A stretch of DNA of 64,000 bases from Ficedula albicollis (GCF_000247815.1 NC_021676.1:398139-462138), one strand, 5' to 3'. Counted from the first letter of the stretch, positions 28,949-43,800 are shown. Notes: generated from the sequence alone by a model not told the origin. Program-made: numbers and translations.

Positions 28949-31900
28949 GTACTAAAGGGTGCCAGTTCAGTAATGAACTTTGCTAATACATCGGGATAAA
29001 TTCTAAAGACAAATAAAACCAAAAGAGCACAGAGTGGTGCCACATAGATATGTAATGTGAATGTATGGATTGCAGTGTCCTGCAGGCTGCTCTCATCTGG
29101 CTTGTGATTGCTGGACAGGGGCAGCTGCAGCCATGAGCTCAGGCTCTGAACCAAACCTCCATTTTACTCAACTACTCACTGCCAAATTTTGTGTTTACTT
29201 AAATCTACGTAACTAGTATATTTTGATTGTATTCATTTATATACAATTGCTGTTATTAAGCTGCTAAATTTAACCTTGCTGTTTTGATTAATTGGACAAA
29301 GGGAACACATCCATCTCTACCAGGATCACCCCAAACCCAGCTGTGCTCAGCTCCCCAGTGCCTCAGGCAGGTTCACCATGGCAGGGACTTGGCTGGTGCC
29401 TTGTATCAGCCTTTCTGGGGGAAGAAGCTGAAAGCAGCAACTTGGAGTTAAAAGTCTCAAGGAATTCCAACAATGGCAACTCAGGATCTACGTGTCCAGA
29501 AAGTTTTCTCATGCCAGAGACATCTGTGTTTTTCACTCTACTGGGTTTTATTTTCAATAATTTTTTCCTCATTTAAAAAAAAAGTGTGTATCTCATTATG
29601 TGTTCATATCTGAGCCAGCATTTAATTCTCTGGTTACATAGGGTGGGTACAGCATGTGCCATGACCCCCACCAAAACAGTGAAATGACAGCTCCCTGTGC
29701 AAAGTAGGGGACCAGAAATAACTTTCTGCTGAGAGATGCTATTCATTTCTTTTTTTTTTCCCTAATAAAAGCGAATCTCTTCGTGGCCACGATTCAGATC
29801 TCCAGTGCTGTCTGACTAGTCTGACTTGTCACACAAGGGCTGCACTGCAGCTTTGGTAGTTGTGGCACATTGTACCCACCTAAGAGCTCCTTTAAAAGGC
29901 TGCAAGGACTATCTGCTGCTTCTTTTATTTATCACTCCCTCATTCTTTCCTCCATGCCACAGGTTTATTTTGTTTTTCCAGTCTCTGCCCTTGATGTTCA
30001 GAGTGCAGACCGCTGTAACTGGCATTTGGGATGTGTGCAGGCTGGGCTGTGCTCTGTGAGCTGTAGGTGGCTCTGGCAGCCCTTCCTTGGCAGGCTGTGC
30101 CTCCCTTGCAGCACCTGCATTTCCCACAGCAGCTTTTCAAACCTCACTGCTGCTCTTCACCCTGTGGCAAGCTCTGTTTTCCCTGTAGCACCTCCTCTGC
30201 CTTAGCAGAGCTGTGCTGTCCCTCAGCCAGGGGATCTCTCATGGTTTGTGCAGGACTCAGATTGCTGAAGAGGGGAAAGGCAGCAGCTGCCCTCTTCCCT
30301 GGCTGGGCAGCAGAGCACGAGAGCAGCACTCCTGGCCCAGCAGCGTCAGCTGTGAGAGCCAGAGCAGCTCCCAGCAGCCCAGGGCAATAAACACAATAAA
30401 CACCACAACTACCCATCTGCCACCCAGTGCACAGCACCTGGTGATGCTGCAGCAGCCCAGGGATCGAGGAGGGGGTCTGGGGGTGGACAGTTCCACTTAG
30501 GATGGAGGAGGAATATTTAACAGAAATTTAGAAATGATTTTTTAAACATTCAGTCCGTTATTTCTCCATTCTCCTTGTTAATTATGTCTCCTGGCATGCA
30601 GGTGAAGCCAGTCTGTCAGCTCCCACAGCTGCCTTGTGCCTGATTAAAGTCAGGGAAGGCACCAGTGCTGCCCATGCCAAGCACAGGGCAGCTCCCTTGG
30701 GGCAGGAGCTGCTGCAGAGGAGCCCCAGCTGTGCTGCTTTGTGCTGGGGGTGCCAGCAGTGCTCTGGGAGCGCCAGAGACCCCTTCTCCACAGTGTTCCC
30801 TGATCTGTGTGCTCTGGAACGCTGCACTGACCTGTGCTGCTGCCCTTGGCTCCTGCTCTGCTCTCAGCGTTGAATGTTGCTCCTGGAGATACAGAGAACC
30901 TGCTCTGCATTCACCCCAAAAGGTATCAGTCGCAGTTTAATATTATTTTTCCCTTATTGCTTTTTTCCCCTCCTCTTTCCACGTGAGCTCTGAAGAAATC
31001 CCTTTGAGCACCTGTTTCCTCCCATCACCATTTCATCCCCTCTTGCCCAGAGCAGTTCTTGGCCAGCCCCTGCTCTGCTTTGCTGCCCAGGCAGGGGCTG
31101 GGCTGGTTTCCAGGGGCAGGGCTCAGTCCCTGGCATGACTCACACGGGAAGGGCGTGTGACAGCCCCCCAGGTCACTGCAGCCTCATCCGGCGGTGCTGC
31201 TCACCCAGCACCCGAGGGTGGGGGGATCCCACACCTCAGCGAGCGCAGGAACTGGGGGCTGTTTGTTCAGAGCAGAGGCGGGGCCAGCGAGATGCTCGGC
31301 GGGGCTCACCTCCAGGGTGTCACCTGGGGATGTGCTCTGTAGCCTGGCCCTGCTCTTTGGAGCTGTTTTTCCCCTGATGTGGGTGATGTGCCTGGGAACG
31401 AGGTCCCACATCTGTCACTCTGTGTTTGTTGCAGTCTGCAGTGACACACCCTTTCAACTTTTCCTGGCAGGTATTCTTTAAATTAAAGAAGAGGCAGACT
31501 TCTTAGCAGAGCTTGGTTATTCATCAATATTATTAGATTCTCCCTTCCCTCTCCTGATGCTAGGAATAGAAACCTCTGAAATTACTGTGGAGGATGAGCT
31601 CTGAAAACAAAGCACCGGGTAAGGAGGATGGGAAGAACCTGTACAGCTGAAATGCAGAAAGAGATTTGAGGTGCCAGTGGAGGGGGAGTGTTGCCCTGAG
31701 CCCTGGGGGTGTGAGCTGGCAGGTCCTGGCAGGGGAGAAGCACGAGGCAGGCAGGGAGGGGGGACATGGGCTCGTTCCTGCCCTGCACAAGGCTGGCAGG
31801 TAAGGGAAGCACCTGGCCTGGCAGGGAATAACAGCAGACTCAGAGAAATATTTGATTTTTTCCTTGCTTCCAAAGCAGAGGGGCACAAACACCAAGGGAA

Positions 31901-33605
31901 AGGCCACGCCTTCTTAAAATCTTGGAGGAATGCTTTTCTGTCCCGCTGCAGGGGCAGACACCTGGCTGCTGTACAGCTGTTTGCAGATGCTGCATTCCAA
32001 AAAGGTCAGGGGAGTTCAGGCAGCCACAGAAACCTCTGCACTGGCCAGTGCCTGTGCCTGGGCTCTGTGAGCTCTGTCTGGGATGCCCAGTGTGAATGTC
32101 CCTCCTCAGTTCTGAGCTGTCCAGCTGCTGCTTCATTTCTGGCAAAGGATTCTCCAGTCAGACTCGGGTGACCTTGGCCCTTTGGGCTGCTGCAGTTTCC
32201 CCGGGATTACCAATGAGTTTTGTCCTTTCCTGTTTGCATTTCCATCTGAGATTTACAGCAAACAACAATGAGAGATGCCAGAGGGCAACTTTTCAATTCT
32301 TAGCAAAATAAAAATATGTGCCAGGATTCATGCATATATTCATGTGGACACCTGTGTTATTGAAACACATTTCCTTTGCTATTTGTGATCTATTTACTCC
32401 AACCACTCTAAAATCCAGCTAATGCATAACACTGAAAAATCTCCTGTGGAGCTGGGTAGAACACATGAAACTTTACTTTGTGCTGGGAAATTCTGCACTA
32501 TGTATTACCCACTTTTGTCTTCAGGCACTTCCAGCACGGAGCCTCACCCTTGCCTGGCTCTGCTGCAAACCCAAGGAGTCTGGCCAGAGCAAAGCCTCGG
32601 GCTCAATATTTGTTTATAAACCATATTCCAGGGCAATCCCATTTTGCTCCTAGGACTGGATTTACCCCAGTGCCTTGTCTGGTTATTTGGTATTTTCCAG
32701 TCGGCTGGAGGAGCTTACACTCCTGCCAGGCTCTGAGTGGATAACTCTTCCAGAGTTCTTTGATCTCCAGCCAAGCCTGGGTTTGAGGTCTCTTGCCTGT
32801 GAAAAATAAATAAATAAAAATATTCCAAGGTTCCATGCTGATAATTGATTCTTCCAAGAATATTTTCCCCAAAGCTTAAACCATTTCCAATAGCGAGAAG
32901 TTATAATGAAACCTAAGTATACTTATGAAGTGAAATCATTAACAATGAATTAGCCAGAAGAATCCAATTTCCTTTTCCATCAGACTGGAATTTCATTGAT
33001 GTATTGGGCATCATCCTCATCCTCTTAACTGAGAGAAAAATTCTATTTGCCATTCTCCAGTGGCTGCACTTTGCAGGAAAAATGGCATCTTATACAAAGG
33101 ATCAAGCCAGAATCTTAATGGAGAAGGTATTTACAGGAAAATAAATGTGCAGATAAATATTTCACAGGCATCTCATACGTGCCTTGTGTTTCATTACGTT
33201 CAATGTATGAATGCAACCATTCTACTTGTGTGGATTTTTTCCTCTTAAGCAATGTCTTGAGAAGTTTAATGCAGAGAAATAAATTGGTGTGAAAGTCTGT
33301 AGTGTTTGATAGGGTAATATATGGGAGAGGTAGAGGAATCCTTCTCCTAGGAGTTCTTTTCCTTAAAGAAAGGAGTTCACCATGTTGTAAGTGTTGAGTA
33401 CTAAAATCTGAAACATCAGATTTTGATCCTGGTGATATAACAAGACAGTGATTGATACCAAGCAAAAAAAACCCCAGCACTTTATTTAGGGAAAAGTAAT
33501 TTTTGGGAATGTTATTTTTAAAATGAAGGCATGGAAAGTTTAAATAGAAAGCAAACTGTAGCTTTTAATGAAATGTGTATCTTTTCCTCCCTATTAAGAA
33601 TCCCC
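28949..33605. other. unique sequence, no gene seen
   Basis: Largest region without arrays. GC-rich islands around 30060-30480, 30610-30880 and 31030-31330 alternate with AT-rich parts. Open frames on both strands are of low-complexity GC type with no recognisable domain. AT-rich parts at 29160-29290 and 32880-33010 could be conserved elements. Confidence 0.5.
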
Positions 33606-33752
33606 AAACCAATCCATTTCTGAGCTTAAGGTAACCAAAGGTAATTTAAAAAAAAAAACAACTTTAGACCAGATTGGGGAAACCAATCCATTTCTGAGCT
33701 CAAGAGAACCAAAGGTAATTTAAAAAAAAAAAAACAACTTTAGACCAGATTG
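33606..33752 (+). repeat. 74-bp tandem duplication with A-tract
   Basis: aaaccaatccatttctgagc at 33606 and 33680; both copies carry an A-run followed by caactttagacc. The two copies differ at a few bases and in A-run length. Confidence 0.93.
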
Positions 33753-33962
33753 TAGTTGGACTTGTCTTGAGTATTAATACATGCAACCATGGTATTTTCT
33801 CATCATGTGAACTCTGGAGAGGAAAGATAGGCTGTTGGGTTTTTTTTAATGCTGGTGCTAAAATTATCTGCCAGTTTTGAACATTTGTTGTGATAGTTGC
33901 AGTGTCAGCTCCCACAGGCTCCTCTCCCACCAGCCAGGAGTGGGGAGCCACGTGCTGGGTTT
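33753..33962. other. unique sequence, no feature seen
   Basis: Short stretch without supported features. Confidence 0.5.
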
Positions 33963-34354
33963 GTAGTGCACCAGCTCAGCCCCAGCCCTGCAGGAGGGAG
34001 AAATTGCTCCAATAAACCAGAGTTTGGGAAAGAGGCAGCAGTGCTGAGAGGAGCCAGAGCAGAGATTCCCCAGCCTGGGGCTCTGGGGGCAGGAGGGGGC
34101 TGGCACCAGTCTGCAGAGCCAGGCTGTGCTGGGAGTCAGGGGAGGGACTGGGGGGTTTGTAGTGCACCAGCTCAGCCCCAGCCCTGCAGGAGGGAGAAAT
34201 TGCTCCAATAAACCAGAGTTTGGGAAAGAGGCAGCAGTGCTGAGAGGAGCCAGAGCAGAGATTCTCCAGCCTGGGGCTCTGGGGGCAGGAGGGGGCTGGC
34301 ACCAGTCTGCAGAGCCAGGCTGTGCTGGGAGTCAGGGGAGGGACTGGGAGGCTG
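33963..34354 (+). repeat. 196-bp tandem duplication
   Basis: gtagtgcaccagctcagc at 33963 and 34159. Copies are nearly identical (attcccc against attctcc). The unit ends in gtcaggggagggactggg, the seed of the short repeat that borders the next poly-G run. Confidence 0.95.
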
Positions 34355-34366
34355 TGCTGGGTGTCA
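34355..34366 (+). repeat. ~32-bp repeat, left edge of poly-G run
   Basis: Sequence ctgtgctgggtgtca follows gagggactgggagg. The same string follows the run at 35906. Confidence 0.7.
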
Positions 34367-35945
<1,579 letters not shown>

Positions 35946-36896
35946 TGAGCCCACTGCAATCCTGCCTTGGGGCAGCCCCTTCCCTGTCCCCAGTTACATG
36001 CACTGGGGATTGAGGCTTCTGGCCATGATTCCTGTTTCTGCAAAGGAGCCTTGAGAGAAAACCAGTTGTCTTGAACAGCCCATCCTGCAGCAAGGAAAGG
36101 AATCTCTTTTGTGATGAAGTTATTCAAATCAGAACTGCCATCTGCAGCTTTTCCCAAGGGGCTGCAGGCAGCAGATGCTTTGGCAGCCCCTTCTCCCCCT
36201 CCAGCTCCCATCAGGTGAAACAATTCCTCATGAATAACCACTCTTGGGAAGTCGGCTGGTCTGGGCTCTGCTGTGCGGCTGCGGCTCTGGGGTGTGGCTC
36301 AGAAATGTCAGGCACACAGAAATCTGCCGGGCAGGGCAGTGCACGTCTCTCCGTTTTCTACAGGTGCTGTAACAAGTGGATTGTGCTGGAATAAGGGCAG
36401 TGAAGTAGAACAATATTTACCTGCGTGCTCCACTGGGGCGGACTGAAGTTGAGCATGTGGGGTGTCCAGATCCCATGCTCCCCTCCCTGGGGAGCGTGGA
36501 GCTCACAGGTATTGGCAGGTGAGAGCAGCTGCACCATTCCGAACGGATTGTGTGCTTGAGGTAAGTCGTCCTGCAAGGGCTGCCTCAGAGCCTGCACACT
36601 CGTGTTTGAGGGGATTGCCAGGGAGTTCAGCCCTCTTCAGAACAGGGAGAGACTTAAACACGTGGAGGAACGACAAGTTCTCATCCTCTGTGGCAGTCCG
36701 GGTTTCTCTAATCCGTGTGTGTGTTTGCTAACCTGCAATCAGAGAGGGGCCCCAAGCGCCGGAGGGGGCTGTGTGCGTGCTGAGCCCTCGGCTGAGGCAA
36801 ACCCCTTTGTCACCAGCCCCTGTGTCTGCGGCAGCTGCTGGGCAGGCGGAGCCTGCTCTGAGCCTGGGCAGGCTCCGAGGGCAGCTGGGGCTGGGG
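35946..36896. other. unique sequence; isolated donor-like site
   Basis: No exon frame is convincing. A near-perfect splice-donor string gaggtaagt lies at 36558-36566, about 40 bp after another donor-like caggtgagag, but no matching acceptor or coding frame was found. Confidence 0.45.
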
Positions 36897-37680
36897 GCTC
36901 TGTCCTGTCCCTGTCTGCTGTCCTGTCCTGCTGTCCCTGTCCTGCTGTCCCTGTCTGCTGTCCTGTCCCTGTCTGCTGTCCTGTCCTGCTGTCCCTGTCC
37001 TGCTGTCCCTGTCTGCTGTCCTGTCCCTGTCTGCTGTCCTGTCCTGCTGTCCCTGTCCTGCTGTCCCTGTCTGCTGTCCTGTCCCTGTCTGCTGTCCTGT
37101 CCTGCTGTCCCTGTCCTGCTGTCCCTGTCTGCTGTCCTGTCCCTGTCTGCTGTCCTGTCCTGCTGTCCCTGTCCTGCTGTCCCTGTCTGCTGTCCTGTCC
37201 CTGTCTGCTGTCCTGTCCTGCTGTCCCTGTCCTGCTGTCCCTGTCTGCTGTCCTGTCCCTGTCTGCTGTCCTGTCCTGCTGTCCCTGTCCTGCTGTCCCT
37301 GTCTGCTGTCCTGTCCCTGTCTGCTGTCCTGTCCTGCTGTCCCTGTCCTGCTGTCCCTGTCTGCTGTCCTGTCCCTGTCTGCTGTCCTGTCCTGCTGTCC
37401 CTGTCCTGCTGTCCCTGTCTGCTGTCCTGTCCCTGTCTGCTGTCCTGTCCTGCTGTCCCTGTCCTGCTGTCCCTGTCTGCTGTCCTGTCCCTGTCTGCTG
37501 TCCTGTCCTGCTGTCCCTGTCCTGCTGTCCCTGTCTGCTGTCCTGTCCCTGTCTGCTGTCCTGTCCTGCTGTCCCTGTCCTGCTGTCCCTGTCTGCTGTC
37601 CTGTCCCTGTCTGCTGTCCTGTCCTGCTGTCCCTGTCCCTGCTGTCCCTGTCCCCGCTGCCCTGTCCCTGTCCCTGCTGT
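36897..37680 (+). repeat. 58-bp minisatellite, about 12 copies, highly uniform
   Basis: ctgtccctgtctgc recurs every 58 bp from 36905 (36905, 36963, 37021 and onward). The unit is composed of tgtcctg, tgtccctg and tctgctgtcc sub-repeats. Copies look identical until about 37630, where simpler tgtccctg units follow. On the plus strand this gives a long Cys/Leu/Pro/Ser/Val frame that is not a gene. Confidence 0.95.
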
Positions 37681-37995
37681 GCCAGGGATGGAGCTTTGCT
37701 CTCAGAATTTCTCTGGAGGCTCTGGCAGCATCATCCCCTCTGCTCCCGCAGCACAGTGAGATCTGAGCGCTCCAAACCCCTTCTCTGCTCCCTGCCCTCG
37801 CAAATGCATTTTGTGAAAACCTTCCTGCTTAAGAGGTCGTGTTGGGAGTGATTGTTGGTGTAACACCCACTTTGTAAAAATGCTTTTGTGGTAGAGTCCT
37901 GTTTGTGAATGAAACCAAGCTGGAATTAAACACTGGAATTGCTGGAGTAAATACATTGGCAAAGCAATATGGAATTAACTGATGGAGCCCTGGTC
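37681..37995. other. unique sequence, no feature seen
   Basis: No supported feature. Confidence 0.5.
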
Positions 37996-38322
37996 ACATG
38001 GCATCTATATCACATGGCATTTATATCATGTGGCATTTATATGCCATATGGTATTATTTATATCATTTGGCATTTTTTATATCATTTGGCATTTTTTATA
38101 TCATATGGCATTTTTTATATCATTTGGCATTTATATCATATGGCATTTTTTATATCATGGCATTTTTTATATCACGTGGAATTTTTTATATCACATGGCA
38201 TTTATACCATATGGTATTTTTTATATCATATGGCATTTATATCATATGGCATTTTTGGTATCATATGGCATTTTTTGTATCACGTGGCATTTATATCACG
38301 TGGCATTTATATCATGGCATTT
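37996..38322 (+). repeat. AT-rich minisatellite (catatggcatttatat)
   Basis: About 18 units of 15-19 bp built on tatatcatatggcattt, with variable T-runs. catatg and cacgtg palindromes recur. It is the only strongly AT-rich array in the window. Confidence 0.93.
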
Positions 38323-39080
38323 CCATTGTGCAGTGTCCAGGCTCTGTGATGGCACTGGGCAAGCCCTGTGCACTCTGGCCAGGGGCTGCCGTGCCCAGGG
38401 CAGGCTGAGGCTCTGGGAAGGGCTTTGGGCAGCACAGAGTCCTGGCTGTGCTCAGTGCTGAGCTCACACTCACACACAGCTCTGCCTCATCTGGGCACCA
38501 GCCATGGCAGCAGCCACAATTGTTCTTCTCCCTCCCCTGCTCTTCTTCCTACCAAATGTGCATTCCCCCCTCTATGCTCTAATTAAAAACCAAATGAGGG
38601 GGAGAGAGGAGGAGAAAACTAATAATGCCAGTTACACATTTGGCTTAGAAAAAAGAGAAGCACACTCTGATGCGTTTGAGGACAATAAGGAGGAAATGAT
38701 TCACGCCTAATAAACCTCTCTGCTGTTAATCTCTGTTAACCTGAGGGCTCTGCTACTTTATTGAGAAGTCCTCTCACTTTCTGTTGTGTCATTGCAAGGA
38801 AAGAACTCCCATTATTATTTTTTGCAGGGTTATTGGTTGGACCTGCTGCCCCTGGGGTGTTGTGCGGGCTGGGCAGCCTGGCTCAGCTACAGCAGGAGTG
38901 TTTTAGCAGCCAGGACCCCTCCCCTTGCCCTCTGCAGGTCCAGTGACACACCTGGGTCATGGCAGGGCTGGGGAGGGCTCTGGCTCACTGCTTGTTACAG
39001 TGACTGAGATCTGCTGCCAGGGGGGCTGGGGTCCTGCCCCTGAAGGGCTGAGGGTGATTCTGTGCTGGAGGGTTCCAGCA
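38323..39080. other. unique sequence, no gene seen
   Basis: Mixed composition without supported features. Confidence 0.5.
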
Positions 39081-40840
39081 GGGACCCCGGGGCTGAAACC
39101 CTGCCAGAGGGACCCCAGGGCTGAAACCCTCCTGCCAGAGGGACCCCAGAGCTGAAACCCTCCTGCCAGAGGGACCCCAGGGCTGAAACCCTCCTGCCAG
39201 AGGGACCCCAGGGCTGAAACCCTCCTGCCAGAGGGACCCCAGGGCTGAAACCCTCCTGCCAGAGGGACCCCAGGGCTGAAACCCTCCTGCCAGAGGGACC
39301 CCAGGGCTGAAACCCTCCTGCCAGAGGGACCCCAGGGCTGAAACCCTCCTGCCAGAGGGACCCCAGGGCTGAAACCCTCCTGCCAGAGGGACCCCAGGGC
39401 TGAAACCCTCCTGCCAGAGGGACCCCAGGGCTGAAACCCTCCTGCCAGAGGGACCCCAGGGCTGAAACCCTCCTGCCAGAGGGACCCCAGGGCTGAAACC
39501 CTCCTGCCAGAGGGACCCCAGAGCTGAAACCCTCCTGCCAGAGGGACCCCAGAGCTGAAACCCTCCTGCCAGAGGGACCCCAGAGCTGAAACCCTCCTGC
39601 CAGAGGGACCCCAGAGCTGAAACCCTCCTGCCAGAGGGACCCCAGAGCTGAAACCCTCCTGCCAGAGGGACCCCAGAGCTGAAACCCTCCTGCCAGAGGG
39701 ACCCCAGAGCTGAAACCCTCCTGCCAGAGGGACCCCAGAGCTGAAACCCTCCTGCCAGAGGGACCCCAGAGCTGAAACCCTCCTGCCAGAGGGACCCCAG
39801 AGCTGAAACCCTCCTGCCAGAGGGACCCCAGAGCTGAAACCCTCCTGCCAGAGGGACCCCAGAGCTGAAACCCTCCTGCCAGAGGGACCCCAGAGCTGAA
39901 ACCCTCCTGCCAGAGGGACCCCAGAGCTGAAACCCTCCTGCCAGAGGGACCCCAGAGCTGAAACCCTCCTGCCAGAGGGACCCCAGAGCTGAAACCCTCC
40001 TGCCAGAGGGACCCCAGAGCTGAAACCCTCCTGCCAGAGGGACCCCAGAGCTGAAACCCTCCTGCCAGAGGGACCCCAGAGCTGAAACCCTCCTGCCAGA
40101 GGGACCCCAGAGCTGAAACCCTCCTGCCAGAGGGACCCCAGAGCTGAAACCCTCCTGCCAGAGGGACCCCAGAGCTGAAACCCTCCTGCCAGAGGGACCC
40201 CAGAGCTGAAACCCTCCTGCCAGAGGGACCCCAGAGCTGAAACCCTCCTGCCAGAGGGACCCCAGAGCTGAAACCCTCCTGCCAGAGGGACCCCAGAGCT
40301 GAAACCCTCCTGCCAGAGGGACCCCAGAGCTGAAACCCTCCTGCCAGAGGGACCCCAGAGCTGAAACCCTCCTGCCAGAGGGACCCCAGAGCTGAAACCC
40401 TCCTGCCAGAGGGACCCCAGAGCTGAAACCCTCCTGCCAGAGGGACCCCAGAGCTGAAACCCTCCTGCCAGAGGGACCCCAGAGCTGAAACCCTCCTGCC
40501 AGAGGGACCCCAGGGCTGAAACCCTCCTGCCAGAGGGACCCCAGGGCTGAAACCCTCCTGCCAGAGGGACCCCAGGGCTGAAACCCTCCTGCCAGAGGGA
40601 CCCCAGGGCTGAAACCCTCCTGCCAGAGGGACCCCAGGGCTGAAACCCTCCTGCCAGAGGGACCCCAGGGCTGAAACCCTCCTGCCAGAGGGACCCCAGG
40701 GCTGAAACCCTCCTGCCAGAGGGACCCCAGGGCTGAAACCCTCCTGCCAGAGGGACCCCAGGGCTGAAACCCTCCTGCCAGAGGGACCCCAGGGCTGAAA
40801 CCCTCCTGCCAGAGGGACCCCAGGGCTGAAACCCTCCTGG
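39081..40840 (+). repeat. 31-bp minisatellite, about 57 copies in blocks
   Basis: Unit contains gagggaccccagagctgaaa and repeats every 31 bp. Two versions differ at one base: agggct and agagct. After a few mixed units there are 11 agggct units (39179-39489), 32 agagct units (39520-40481) and 11 agggct units (40512-40822), positions being the variable site. Since 31 is not a multiple of three and the unit has no stop, the minus strand shows a 638-residue frame with a 31-residue repeat; it is an artefact of the array. No poly-G run is present. Confidence 0.97.
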
Positions 40841-43800
40841 CAGCTGATGGAGGTGGGAGGGCAGCAGAAGGTGTGATCACCACGCTGTGTTTACAGCCCA
40901 TGTCCTTCCTGCCTGCTGCACAGGGTTTTTCTCAGCTCTCTCATCCCGTGGAGCAGTGCCCAGACCCTGCTGTGCTGCTGCAGCACTGGGAGAGCAGCAG
41001 GGATGGGTCTGACGAGAATCCCCCACCCTCAGTGATGTCCTGTCCAGCTGCATCACCTCTCACCCTCTCCCTTGTGCCTGCCCCCAGACTCCCAAAGTCT
41101 GCCTTGTTCCTCGCTGCTCTGGGGCACCAAGTGCAGCCCCTGCTTTCTGAAGCTGCTGTTGGCAGGGCTGTGGCTCCTCCTGGCTGTGGCTGGTGGCCCA
41201 GGGGCACAGAGGCCCCTCTGTTCCTGGCCCTGCAGGTGCCCTCCCACCTCTGGTGCTGCTCAGGTGGCTCCAGGTGAGTGAAGCTGTGTTTGAAAGAGGA
41301 AATGAGGGGGAAGAGCAGCACCAGAGGTGACAGGGGATGTGCAAGAAGAGAAAAGTTGTATTTTTTGGAATATTTAGAGTCAGGACCAATGTGTAGCACA
41401 GCAGGAGGAGGTGCCTTTGACTCCTGAAGCCATTCCCAAGAAATGTGCTCCCCCTTAGCCTGGCTGAGGGCTCTTCCCTGGCTGGAATCTGCAGCTCTTC
41501 CCAGCTGGACCAGGTGCTCAGAGCAGCCAACACTTCTGCCTGAGAGCCTGGAGGCTCACAGGAGGGCCAGCCCTTGACTGCATATCAAAGCCTTCAAAGG
41601 AAATTTCCCCATTATTTAAATACCTTGGGGCTTTTAACTCCATCAGGAGTTGTTTTATTGTTTATGAAATCTTTTTCTTTCTGAAGGAAAGCTGTTTTAA
41701 AGTCAAAGTTGGATAAAAATTAAAGCATGGACATTATCTGAGTGGATTGTAAGTCCTTTATAAGATATTCAGAGTGGAACCAGTACAGCTGCACATCCCC
41801 TGTCAATGCAATCAATTCCCTCCTCTTGCAGAGCTGTTAGAGGCACATTTCTCTGGTTCTGGCCAGTGAATTTTGAAATATTGTTTGCATAAGTCTGCCA
41901 ATTTCTCACCGTGTTTATTTGATAATTATTTTAGTTATCTCAAAAACAGATTTTCAGAGAAAGCAGTTTTTCCCCTCTGTGATTGCCATGAAAATGACAC
42001 TTGGAAAATCAAAGCTGTCAGAGGTCATTTTACTTTCATCTCGTTTTTGATGAGGTCCTAGCACATCAAAAATCCACTCTGAGAGAGATCAGTCTCTGCT
42101 CAAACATTTCCAACACCAGGAGGTGTTCATGGTGCAGGAGTGTGGCCAGGCTGTCCCACTGGAGCTGGGATGAGGAGCCAGGCGGTGCCAGAGCTGGGGG
42201 TGCTGGGCTGGAGCTCTGCCCCCGTGGCACCCGGGGCTGGGCAGGGCAGGACTGTGCCACACCTGATGGAGCCTGGGCAGGAAAGGTCCTGCAGGAGCAC
42301 ATTTTCCACAGGAGCAGCCCCGAGCTGAGAGGATTCAGGGCTGGGCTGCCAGCAGCCAGAGGTTACAGCCCTCTCAAGGCTTTCTGTGGCTGGGGGCATT
42401 AAATAATTCAGCAGCCTTTCCATCCAGCCTCATGGAAAATTTTCTCCTGTGCTAAAAAATTCTCCAGACCACCAGCAGCAGCTGAAATGATGAGAGAAGC
42501 CCAGCCTGAGCACTAACACTCTGCTGGGGCAAAGATGAGTAAAAAACTTGCAGGAAGAAGCAGCCCCTGGGAGAACATGGCATTGAAATGTTTCCCTCCT
42601 ACCATTTAAAAAGCAGGAAGGGAGGAGATGCAGGAAAGCTCTCACTCAGGGTTCAAAGAGCTGCTCATGTGAAGGATCAATAGATCCAGCACTGCATTTA
42701 GTGTCATGCTAAATGCTGGGCCAGGCAATTATTTTGATTCATCACAGTGGTAAGCAGAGCATCAAAGTGTGACAGAAAATTCTCATATTTTCTTGTTTCT
42801 TACGTAACCAAAATATTCCATCTTTAGAGGCAGTTGTGTTCTAGGCTGATACTCTGCTCTTGACAGACACTGCAAATGGTTGGTAAATTCAGTGTGATTT
42901 CCCAGGTTTTTGGCATTTGCCAGTCTCTGATCCGGGGTCTCTGTGCCATGGGGACCCTTCCAGCAGCCCTGTGGCCTTTGGGACACCTGCCCGGGGCACT
43001 GGGGTGCAAATGCTCTTACTGGCATCCCAGGGAGAGCTCCTGCTGCCTCAGCAGAACCAGTTCTGGAGCTGCTTTACATCTTACTTTAACAAACTAGAGG
43101 ATGAAGGTCTGGATTCACCCCGGGTAATGAATTAAATAACCAACACATGGCTGCGCTCAGCCACTCTGCTCGCACAGCACCGTTCACAAAGAGCAGCAGC
43201 CAGCCCCAGAAATCCTGCACAGAGGCAGGTGCACCCTATTCCTCGGCAGGCGAGGGAAGCAGCAGCGGTTTGTGCCTTGGCCCGGGACAGGGAGCAGCTG
43301 GCAGCCTGGGGCTTGCTCCTCCCAGCCTCTGGGCGCTGTGGATGACCTGCGGGTTTTCCAGCTGGCTTTGTCCCGCTGAGAGCACTCGAGTGCTCCTGTT
43401 CGGGGTGAGCACGCCGCTCTGCAGCGTTGGTCTCCTGGCAGATCCGCGCTCAGCGCGATTTGGGCAGGCTGTGGGGACACGGGGGCCCTCCAGCTCCCTG
43501 TGCTGCCATGGGTGCATGGACAGCTGCTCCTGCAGTGGGACTCTCACCAAAGCCCAGGCGCCTCCTGTTGTCACCCTGAGCTGCTGCTGCTCCAAGAAAG
43601 GAATCTGCTCGCTCAAAGAATGTAGAGGCACCATATTTGTACAGGAGTTCCTTTTGGGGTGATGGAAACTCCACAGAACAGCGCTGCAGGACGTTCTTTG
43701 GGGAACTGCTGACCCTCAGAGCCATTTCTGCGTTTGCATGACAAAAGCGCCTCCAAAGAGCTGGGTGTGTCTGGTGGAGGTGTGCCGGAGGCTGCTGCCT

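Noticed and set aside
36558..36566. Exon ending at a strong donor gaggtaagt
   Set aside because: No acceptor, coding frame or other support; strong donor-like strings occur by chance.
38985..40901. 638-residue minus-strand frame with a 31-residue repeat
   Set aside because: The 31-bp array has no stop codon in its unit and its length is not a multiple of three, so the open frame is automatic. There is no splice or start context.
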